From NCBI GenBank assembly GCA_958450365.1, contig CAUEEP010000757.1:863501-927500 (forward strand): a DNA stretch of 64,000 nt, read 5' to 3'. The notes under the pieces are model-generated. The model was not told where the DNA came from and searched no databases. It was given only the letters and a program-made list of their open reading frames with translations. Position 1 is the first letter of the stretch; each line of letters starts with the position of its first letter. Below are positions 1 through 9,200 of the stretch, in pieces. The translations under genes were made by a program, and so were the position numbers. This DNA comes from Mesorhabditis belari. Taxonomy: Eukaryota; Nematoda; Chromadorea; Rhabditida; Rhabditidae.

Positions 1-136
1 GATAATGTTTCATTTCGAAGACTAATTGTAATTTTAATGAAAAGGTGAATTAAAAAGGAAATCATCAAAGAAGATGCGGAATAGGTTTTAAAGCATAGAT
101 TTTTTTTGTCAAGGTATTCAAAGGCTTTTTTTACAG

Positions 137-2525
137 AATCATCCCGCAAAAGTCTCCTACGATGAGGCGAAAAAGATTTGCCGAAAAGCGGGCAGTCGAT
201 TGGTGACTATTCACGGCTATTTGGAGAATCGATTTGTGGAGGGTAAGTTCAAAGAGAATAATACAGGGTTCGCTAAAAGTTTTGCCATTTCCCTAAAGTT
301 GGACAAAGTTTAAAACCTGAATTTTGTTTCAGTTTAATGAAGAATATCATAGAAAATAGTAGAAAAAAAATAGTAAAAACATTCTCAAAAAGCTATATTG
401 ATGAGTTTGAGCCTTTTCAAAGACTTGAAACATTATCATTCAGTGCCATTCCGAGAACTGTTCATCTCTTTTCTTTGCGACTCACTAACTCATTTGGTTC
501 TTTAGTATATCAATAATGTAGTCTGAAATGTATAAAAGCTTTATAAGATATGGTTTTTTAAACTATCTAGTAGCGAGGTTTAATGGCAGAAAAAGAAGCT
601 TTAAAAAAGTCCAGAGTTGATTGGTATTTGCTTAAAAATCTCTAAACCCAGTAATGTAAGAGAACTTTTGGCGTACTCTGTACATTATGATTTAATTTGC
701 ATATAATCTATTTCATTTAAAAACCTTATTCAGAGATGCAAACGGCTGCCGGGGTCGCTTGTTGGCTTGGATTGCGGGTAAGCGGGGAATTAAAAAAAAA
801 TTTTGTACAATAAGCCTAAGCTACGGACAAATTTCTTTAGCATTAAAGTTTTTAACTCTCTATATCAATTAAAATCAAATCTATTTAGCGAAAATGTTCT
901 AAATTTGGATTCGAAAACTTTGCTTGGACGGACGGGAGCGCGAACGAGTTTTCGAATTGGGGAATCGGGAACCCAGATCCAATAGAGGGGAAGATCAGGA
1001 ATTGGGTGGTCGTGAGTTTTGATCTTCAACAACTAATAGATATTAAATTTCAACGTGTTATTCAAAGATGCTGCCGGCTGCAGATGTTCAACAACTCATA
1101 GAAATAAATAAAAAAACTTTAAATTAGATACAAGCTATAAGGTGCGTTGCAAAATGATAGGACCAGCCCTAAATTTTAAATTTTTTGGCTATGAAATTTA
1201 ATCACGCGCGTAGCTTTTAAATCCTAGAAATAAATACAAAAATAGGCATCTATACCATTTATAACATTATCTGAACAAATTGCAACAAAATTATAACATT
1301 TTCTTTATTTAACACCTGTTGCGAAATGATAGGACCACATAAAAAAATAACAATAAATTTGAGAACAAACAAAAGAAAAACGAATAAATAAAGTGAAAAG
1401 TTCACTAATAGATGCTCCCTTTTTCTCGATGACGTCGAGTAGTCGACTTTTCATCGAGTTCACTAAGTTTTGAAGCGTTTGTGGTGGAATTGACGTCCAA
1501 GCTTGCAAAATTGCTTTTTTGAGTTGCGAAATCGTGGAACAAAAGGAACAAACTTAAGAAACTTTAGCTTAGCTAAACAAAAGGAACAAACTTAAGAAAC
1601 TTTAGCTTAGCTAAAGAAAAGGAACAAACTTAAGAAACTTTAGCTTAGCTAAACAAAAGGAACAAACTTAAGAAACTTTAGCTTAGCTAAACAAAAGGAA
1701 CAAACTTAAGAAACTTTAGCTTAGCTAAACAAAAGGAACAAACTTAAGAAACTTTAGCTTAGCTAAACAAAAGGAACAAACTTAAGAAACTTTAGCTTAG
1801 CTAAACAAAAGGAACAAACTTAAGAAACTTTAGCTTAGCTAAACAAAAGGAACAAACTTAAGAAACTTTAGCTTAGCTAAACAAAAGGAACAAACTTAAG
1901 AAACTTTAAGCTAAACTTAGATGTAAACTCGATAAAACTAAGGAAGATCTCAAGAACAACAAGAAAGAAAAAAGAACTGACCACAAATCCTTGCTCTTCT
2001 TGCACACCACCTTCGCTGCGGGAACGTCGTCGTTGAAGAAGACGATGTTGCTGTTGTCGAGTCCGAGCCATTGTTGAAGTTCCAGAATGATGAATATCTG
2101 GAAGAAAAAAAATGTTTATATTGGTAAAACATATGTAAAATTTCTGAAAACAGATGTAAAATATAAAGTGAAATGAACGAAGGAGATCAAGTGAGAAAGT
2201 GGAGAATGAATAGAAAGAATAAAAATGAATAGAAAGAATAAAAATGAAGAGAAGAGAAAAGAGAGAGGGAGCAGAGAAAAAAAGGAAAGGTACCTTTTAG
2301 AAACCAGGATTTTACAGACAAGTTATTATGTAATCTCAAACAGTAACCGTTTTTTTTAAAGAATTTATTGTAGAGAAAAGATTTTTAGGCAATAAAAGTC
2401 TTGAAAATTGTGATTCAAATCATAAATCAAATAGTTTTTCTTTTCAGTTATACTACGGTCGTTGGTGGACTGAAGTAAGAGATATCGGCGCATCAGCTCT
2501 CTGCAAGAAAGCTGCTAAACCATGA
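137..2525 (+). CDS. C-type lectin-domain protein, 5' end not resolved
   Basis: Four exons can be read with matching phases: 137-242, 734-777, 889-1011 and 2448-2525 (stop TGA 2523-2525). They give a C-type lectin fold in the expected order: YDEAKKICRKAG with the first cysteine and a LVTIH strand, then ACWLGL, then FAWTDGS with the WxDG motif and an NW, then GRWWTE and the closing ALCKKA. Such proteins are usually secreted and bind sugars or surfaces; worms use many of them in immunity. The inner cysteine pair of the fold appears to be missing (the expected first position reads NWVV and the next region DIGAS). An AATAAA lies at 2594. The last intron (1012-2447) is swollen by a Tc1 remnant and a 38-bp satellite. 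The first exon(s) and signal peptide lie left of position 137 or outside the window. Family assignment is firm; sugar binding is not implied. Confidence 0.85.
1141..1535 (-). pseudogene. Tc1-like transposase 3' remnant
   Basis: On the minus strand 1305-1508 encodes a tail containing AWTSIPPQTLQNLVNSMKSR and DVIEKKGASI, which is the usual end of Tc1-family transposases (a tryptophan, then LVxSMxxR, then a VIxxxG). No DDE core is left. The 14-base string AAATGATAGGACCA occurs at about 1154 and 1316 inside nearly matching 5' context, probably pieces of terminal repeat. It sits in the last intron of the lectin gene. Confidence 0.65.
1536..1915. repeat. 38-bp tandem satellite, about 10 copies
   Basis: The unit is 38 bases, of the form CAAAAGGAACAAACTTAAG followed by AAACTTTAGCTTAGCTAAA. 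Copies are almost identical; one has GAAAAGG instead of CAAAAGG and the last is scrambled. The second half of the unit is itself partly palindromic. It lies inside the lectin intron and is not coding. The homogeneity suggests recent expansion. Confidence 0.95.
1916..2447. other. Remainder of lectin intron, AT/GA-rich
   Basis: Purine-rich sequence with runs of AATAGAAAGAATAAAAATG around 2205-2250 and no convincing exon. It ends in TTTTCAG at 2447, the acceptor of the last lectin exon. Confidence 0.6.
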
Positions 2526-2769
2526 AATCTTTAGTGTCTATTGTTCTAATTGTAAAATTTTGTTCTTTTTATCTTAAACTTATAAATATTTGTAATAAAA
2601 TACATTTTTTAGTCTAACAAATGGGAAAACTTCAAAAAAGATCAAAAATATCGAATGAAAATGGCAAAAATAAAGAGAAAACAAAGAAATGTGCAAAAAA
2701 AAAGATATTAAAAATGTTAAATAATTGACAATTTTTTGGTAAAACTCAATATAATATAGTAAAATTTTT

Positions 2770-3660
2770 CAATATTAGACTTTCTAGGAAGTCTTTTCGT
2801 TACTTTCCGTTGAAAAATAACAAATTCACTCAATTAATCTATCGTTTTCTCTAAATAAAAAGTGTTTATTGTTCACTTTTTAAATCAATTTGGGAATAGG
2901 CTAATTTCGGCCATTTTATTTGCGTTTTTATAGTTTTTTTATGAAAAAAAACACGTCGTATTTGCTTGAAAATGAATTCAAATTGAGGGATAGGCTACTT
3001 TGCACCAAATTTTTTGCGCAACTAGGTCATTTGCGCAACTGGGTCGTTTGCGCAACTCGCCATAACTTTCTTCTAAGTGGACCAATCTTTACAAATTTTG
3101 GTTCCATTTGTAGATCTCAATAAGTGTAACAAAATGACACCAAAATCATAAAGATTGGCCGGCTTAGAAGAAAGTTATGGCGAGTTGCGCAAATATAGGA
3201 GCGTCGCGTAGTCTAAGTATGATTTTGGTGTTATTTTGTTACACTTATTGAGATCTACAAATGGAACCAAAATTTGTAAAGATTGGTCCACTTAGAAGAA
3301 AGTTATGGCGAGTTGCGCAAACGACCCAGTTGCGCAAAAAATTTGGTGCAAAGTAGCCTATCCCTCAATTTGAATTCATTTTCAAGCAAATACGACGTGT
3401 TTTTTTCATAAAAAAACTATAAAAACCCCTACAAAGAAATTTACTGAATGAATTTCTCTGAAAATTTAGCTATCTACCAAACTTTTTATGTTCTATTTTT
3501 TATCTATTGACACGAGGATAGGTTTCGTTAGTTAAAGTGTCTAAATCGAATCATCATTTTGACTATCCGACTTCAAACGCTCAAAAAAATTCCAGACATA
3601 AGACATTTTAAACCCGTTTTAATGTGATTTTTACAGAAAAATAATTGGGGCCTATCCCAA
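2770..3660. repeat. Dispersed repeat interrupted by a fold-back element
   Basis: The flanks (about 2850-2923 and 3427-3600) match the single block at about 63190-63560: both have GTTTATTGTTCA, then CTACAAAGAAAT, then ACCAAACTTTTTAT, then TCTATTGACAC. At 63 kb the two halves are contiguous, so the 2.9 kb copy has been split by the fold-back at 2924-3426. Confidence 0.75.
2924..3426. mobile_element. Fold-back MITE, TAGGCTACTTTG family
   Basis: A long inverted repeat. The left arm from TTTTTATAGTTTTTTTATG through GGATAGGCTACTTTG and GCGCAACTCGCCATAAC is mirrored almost base for base in the right arm ending AAAAAAACTATAAAAAC. The arms are over 200 bases and the centre holds a second nested inverted repeat. 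No coding sequence. Related copies are at 33503-33773, 45893-46440 and a fragment near 34080-34160. Confidence 0.9.
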
Positions 3661-5563
3661 AACAGCGCCGCCAAAACAGCGCCGACCAAAACAGCGACGA
3701 GCAAAAAAAAATTATTTTCTAGATTTTTGCTTTTGCTTTTTCTTTGCTGTTTTCAACTTTTTCTGTCCACTTTTTGTGTTTTTCGGGTAAAAAAGCTGGA
3801 GAATCTGATTTTTTAAGCCTTACGCATAGAAACCTGCGATAGCGTTCATTAAAGTGATCTTAACCAAAAATAACAAATTTTTTTCCTTTTACGGCCTGTT
3901 TTTTAACGTTTTCACTAACTTTTTATTTTTGTAGGTAACAAAGCAATCTGAAACTGAACGAGGCGTTGCTGCATACTCATCATCGTCGTCTTATCATCAC
4001 GGACCGACGTGAAATTTTGAGGTATATTTTCTCAGCTTTATGGACGTGTGACTTAATATTTGGTTCGCCTAGCCATTTAGCATTTTCATTTTGCAGGTAA
4101 TCAGTCAGCCACAATCAGAAATCGAGCGCTGCTGCGGGTTTCAAAAGGACAAACGTGGCGGTTAAGGTATATTTTATCAGCTTTGTGGTAATATGGTTTG
4201 TTGGTTTATGATTTATGGTTTGTTAACATAGTTTTACGGTTTTTTAGTTATTAATTTATTTTTCTAGGCAGAATGACAAGCCAAAAAGGACGGTCACTGA
4301 TTTACGACTCAGATGGATTCGAATATCGAAAGGACAAAGCACTTAAATCCGGTGTACTTTTGAGTTATAGGTAAAGGAAGTATAATTTATCTTGTAATAC
4401 CCAGTTCTGTTACTTTTTAGGTGTTCAAAGGCGAAATGATATGGCTGACCCCATCACAACAAAGCAACCGGCATTCTTACGGTCACGAAAAATCACGACC
4501 ACTTGCCACCAGAAAGCAAAAAACAGGTAGATGATCAAGACATTGTCGCTTGTGAAATAAATGCGTTTTTAGATTCGAATTGTGTTCGAAGATGTTAAAC
4601 ACCAAGCAAAGATGGGTGTCCCCGTCAAAGAAATTGTACGGCAGACGATAAAAAACAGTCCACCCGACGTAACACGCCTACTCAATGTTTCCAGTTTTCA
4701 ACAAATGGTGAGGCGACAGCGAGTAATTCCTGGCGCAAAAATGTGGCCAAGTCCGATCGATGATGGAAAATTTCGTACGCTTTTTAAATTATTCATATAG
4801 AAATTAAAATAAAGGTACAAGGTTTCTACGTTGCGAGACTTACGATGTACACATCTTGGAATGAAAAGGCAATGAAAGTCTTCTGAACCGATTGGGGAAA
4901 AGAACAATTATTGCAGGTTAGCTATATATTTGTAAAAATTTTTCATTGTGCTTTAGAATGCCATTTGGTCCTGCGACGGAACATTTGCTTCCGCTCCTGC
5001 AGGATTTAAACAAGTCTTCATTATTGGCATCGAGGTTGGTTTATTTTAATAAAAGCCCAAATTTAAGAATTTTAGCATGAACATATGTTTGTTCCGTGCG
5101 TGTATGCATTTTTGAATCGAAAGGATGCTAACACCTACAATTCCTTGTAGGGCTATCTTCAAGCAGCTGGCATACCACCTCCGCACAAATTAAAAACTGG
5201 TTGGATTTAAATATATTTTGTAGTTTTATAATTTTTTTCAGATATGGAGCTGGCGTTGTACTGTGGTTTCAATCTTGCCTATCCCCACTCTGCAACGAAA
5301 TTGCACTATTGTACTTTTCATTTTTTCAAGAGCGCTTATGGAGCTATTCAGGTTTTTAATTATAAAAGGTTGTATTTTAGAAAAACAACTTGTCTGATGT
5401 ATACCAGGACTTGGACTATTAATTTGATGCTATTTTGATGTTTTTTATGCATCGTTTAATTGTTGGTCATGTTATTTTTAAATAAATTATCAGAATTAAA
5501 AGCTGCCAATAAAAAAAATGAATTGTTGTAAAAGAAAATAAACTCTTTTTTGGGATAGACCCG
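3648..5563 (+). mobile_element. Mutator-like (MULE) DNA transposon, decayed
   Basis: The ends carry inverted repeats: GGGCCTATCCCAAAA at 3648 and its partner TTTTGGGATAGACCC ending at 5562. ATAATTG (3641-3647) is repeated at 5564-5570 and may be the target duplication. A left sub-terminal tract repeats CCAAAACAGCG three times. Between the ends is a FLYWCH-MULE transposase reading frame with stops. Family call from the protein motifs; the TIR boundaries are what I see. Confidence 0.8.
4273..5351 (+). pseudogene. FLYWCH-MULE transposase, broken
   Basis: Starts ATG ACA AGC. The first part is a FLYWCH zinc finger: DSDGFEYRKDKALKSG, SYRCSKAK and, after an intron at about 4371-4421, an ending TVTKNHDHLPPE with the HxH pair. 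Two in-frame TGA codons lie between the first cysteine and the HDH, one where the second zinc cysteine is expected. Then come DVKHQAKMGVPVKEIVRQTI and VRRQRVIPG (4582-4780), a helix typical of MULE transposases, then HMFVPCVYAFLNRKDANTY near 5083 and, from 5243, the DMELAL acidic motif with TFHFFKSAYGAIQ. The order matches the MULE catalytic region. A further in-frame stop near 5148 confirms that it is inactive. Introns separate the pieces. Confidence 0.75.
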
Positions 5564-5579
5564 ATAATTGTCTTTCCTA

Positions 5580-6115
5580 GTGAAACAAAAACGTCATTCG
5601 ATTGATGCATTTTTTTTGATTTTAAACGGAACTACGAAAAAAAACGAAAAAACTTTCCTAAAAAAAGGTTGATTAACACAAAAAAAACAGTCCGAGAAAC
5701 GTCTAACGGATTTGGTGGTTAACCCAGTGCTGTACGACTTCCTAAGGCGGGCGATTTCCATTTCGGCGTTTTTTTTGTCTATTGAAAACTGTTAAAAATT
5801 TCGAAAGGCACTTTCCTAGAATCAATTTCTTAAGCTCTTTTCAAAAAACACAGTTTAAAATTGATTCAAAAGGTTTAAAATAGATAAAAATCGCTCTGAA
5901 AAGCACACAAATTTTTGCCTCTGATTGAAGCCATTAAAAATCATCTTAAGCGTTTGCATTCTTAAAAGTCTTATAATGGATCATGTAGAGCAAAAAAAGA
6001 GCTTTCAGAATCTTTTTGGCAGCTGTTTGTGCAATGATTAGACAGAATGTTACAAGCCGTCAAAGAAGAGACACTTTTTTGGGTGTAGGTATCTTTTTGA
6101 GCGGTACTGGATAGA
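5580..6115. repeat. Dispersed repeat, copy A
   Basis: The stretch from about 5655 (GGTTGATTAACAC, GTCTAACGGATTTGGTGGTT, AAAATCGCTCTGAAA) to about 6085 recurs in the same orientation at about 26985-27400. The copies are diverged with small indels. No reading frame. It ends just downstream of the channel gene's stop codon. Confidence 0.85.
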
Positions 6116-6250
6116 TAAATGTTTATTTCATTATACCATTAAAATCTGTGTACTTTGGGTTCTTGTAAACACAAAGTTTCTGGTTCATTTTAATGCTTCA
6201 TTAAGTATGGGAGAAAGCTTGCGTTTACTAGAGTACAAGATATAGACAGA

Positions 6251-9200
6251 TCATCCAGTCACATCATATTTGTCTAGAAAGAGATCAATCAACGAGTATT
6301 GATCGTGATTCCATGAAAATGAAAAGAAAACAATCACATTGATTAAAAGGGATAATTGGAAAAGACAAAGAAGGAAAATCGAGACTCTGAAATGGAGATT
6401 TAAGGGAGAATTTTCTGAATAACTCACTTTTTAATCATTTCGTTATTCTTTTGTTTACTGGTTGATCGATATTTGTCGAGGATTACCCCGAAAAAGACTG
6501 ACAAAATGCATAAAGTCAAGCAGACGACCACAAACCATCCTACAAACTTTAAATGTTTTTTGACGATTAGAGAAATTTCTTTAGATAAGGAAATCGTATT
6601 CTATAGAGTTCAGTTTCTATAGAGTCCTATCGTAATCCTAAGATTTTACTACTATACTTTAGCTTTTATAAAATCTAGTTTCTTTTGAATATTTCCGTAT
6701 TCTTTATGAACTTTAAATGAATTAGAACAAGCTTAAAGACAAGAAGTAGTTCAAAAAGTTTACATGCTTTAGGAAAAGAATTGTTTGAGAGAAGGTAAAA
6801 AGATACAAATGAAAGTAACTAGATTTCAAATAATATTAACTGATTTTTGCACTCACCAATCAACGGAACTGTCGCTGCTTTTGGTACATTATCTGCGACA
6901 ACACTCAACGTGATTGAAAGAGCCAACATTGATGTTAAACCGATTGTTACCTAAAGCTTCAACTAGTTTTCATTTCAAGAAGTCTTTTACTGGATCACCC
7001 GTTTGTTCACCAAATCCTGAGATTAAAACCCCGGTAATTGTCAAGGTTGTGACGAGAATTGCTGGCAAAACGATCACAAAAGTGAAATAATATGTTTTTC
7101 GCTCAAGTGCTGCTATGAAAAAGATCTGAAGTTCTGAAATAAAAATGAAAAGACTTTCTTTCACCGTATTTGTTTCCTTGATTAAGCTTTCTTTAAGCGT
7201 GAGAACTGTGTAATTGATCATTCGAAACTCATTGTTGCCCTGAATTTAAGTTATCGAACATTTGATACCATTCTTTTCCCATTGGCAATCTAACTTTCAG
7301 CTCAAATATCCTGGCGTTGGGTTATTCAATTTGAAATTTCTTGATATAATAATTTCAAATCGAAACCGATTCAGCCGATTCCCACAAAAGACTTTCGAGA
7401 AAAGAATCTGATGATTCCATCACTCTCAATTTTCACAGTTAAGAGCTATTCTCCTGGCTATTGAATATTTGATACGCTCCCCGTCCCTTTTGCCATTGGC
7501 AATCTAACTTTCAGCTTAAATATCCTGGTGTTGGGTTATTCAATTTAAATTTTTTTGATATAATTGAATGCACCAAGTCTTTCTCTATCGATTGGTATAA
7601 AAACTATCTAAATTGAACAGCCTAACATCAAGAAGTTTGGACTTAAAGCTACCAAAGATTTGATAAAAGCCCTTTTCCCATTATCAATCTAACTTTAACC
7701 TCAAATATCTTGGTGTTAAGCTCTCCAATTTGAATCTTCTTTATATAATTGAATGTGCTAAGCCTTTCTCTATCGATTGGTATAAAAACTATTTAAATTG
7801 AACAACCGAACACCAAGAAAACCTTCATTCCCTGATCGGGTGCTCGATAACCCTGAAATCTCATCATCGACATGTTTGCCAATGTATTCTCGATTTCAAC
7901 AGCACAAAATTGAATGTCAAATGGAAATCTGAAAGATTTTCAAGTTCAAGACTTAAATTTTAAATAATTTCAAATCGAAACCGATTCAGCCGATTCCCAC
8001 AAACGACTTTCGAGAAAAGAATCTGATGATTCGATACGCGTCCATCACTCTCAATTTTCACATCATCCAAGTGTTTATCGAACATGACTTTTGTGTCAAA
8101 ACTGAGAATTGATCGGAATGAAGTTAAACGTTTTCACCAAACGTATCCGATATTTTGTAGGCTGGCCTCCAAATCTCGCTTGCTGGCAGTAGAAGTTCTC
8201 TGTGTCCACCAAAGTCTTGAGGATTGAAGGCAAGTCTCGGATCAATCCATTCCTAAAGTATTTTCGGAGATCATGCTAACCTATTTTCAATTGTATACAG
8301 TATTTTCTCTAATAGTATTTTCCCAGCAAGCCGAGTTGATGGCTATTTTATGGTTTCCAAGTTTTCACTAGAAACTCAACACTCAAATCCCCCACAAGAT
8401 CTCATTGTCAGCTACATTTTTTGATCTCACATCGATAGGTTCTGATAAACGGTTTTCGAGATTTTGAGGAATTTAGGCTTAGGGAAAATACGGTAGTCGA
8501 TATTGATTCCGAATAGAATAAGAACAAGAACTTTTTTTGACTTTTTGGACAACCCAGATCAAGAACTAGTTGATGAACAGCTTTTGATATGCTAATAGGC
8601 TTAACGAAACGAGAAATGCTTTGAATTTGAAAGAGTTGTCAAATTGGTTTGAAATTTGAAAAAATCTATCATATTTTTATAGTAAAAGATAGAAATTTTG
8701 AAATCCTGAACTACTTACAACATTCAATCCATAGAGAAAAGTGGCTTGATTTTCTTGATTGACCACTTGTTCCAAAGTGATACTTGGTACTGAAAATTTC
8801 ACAAGCACTGTCTTATTCGTGCTAAATTTTTCAAAATTACATTTATAAGATAAATTTTACATGTAAAATGGATTCACTCGTTTATCATAATTTTCCAAGA
8901 GAGCCGTTGGAAGAAGAGAGAAAACTGCAAAGATTTTTTAACTTTAAAAGATAAAAAGTTATTTGGATTAAGTATTGCATTATATTGTACAAGTTTACTG
9001 TTCTCTTAACGGTAAAATAAATACTAAAGTTGTGATAAATAAAGTTCTTTCAAGTTCACAAATACTAGGTACGGAAAAAATGAATGTCGTATTTTTTCAC
9101 TAAAGTTCAAACGTTCATAAAATTTTTGATTTCAAAAGCAATTTAATCGAAGTAAAAACCAGTTGAATCTATACATGATTGCCAACGTTTGGCTAAGTTT

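Noticed and set aside
1..136. First lectin exon with signal peptide
   Set aside because: No hydrophobic start or clear donor in this short piece; left unassigned.
1536..1915. CRISPR-like array
   Set aside because: Units are contiguous with no unique spacers, in an intron of a eukaryotic gene; an ordinary satellite.
7099..7140. Possible 31-base intron in the TM1 exon of the channel
   Set aside because: Removing it shifts the frame and creates a stop; reading through keeps TM1 intact.
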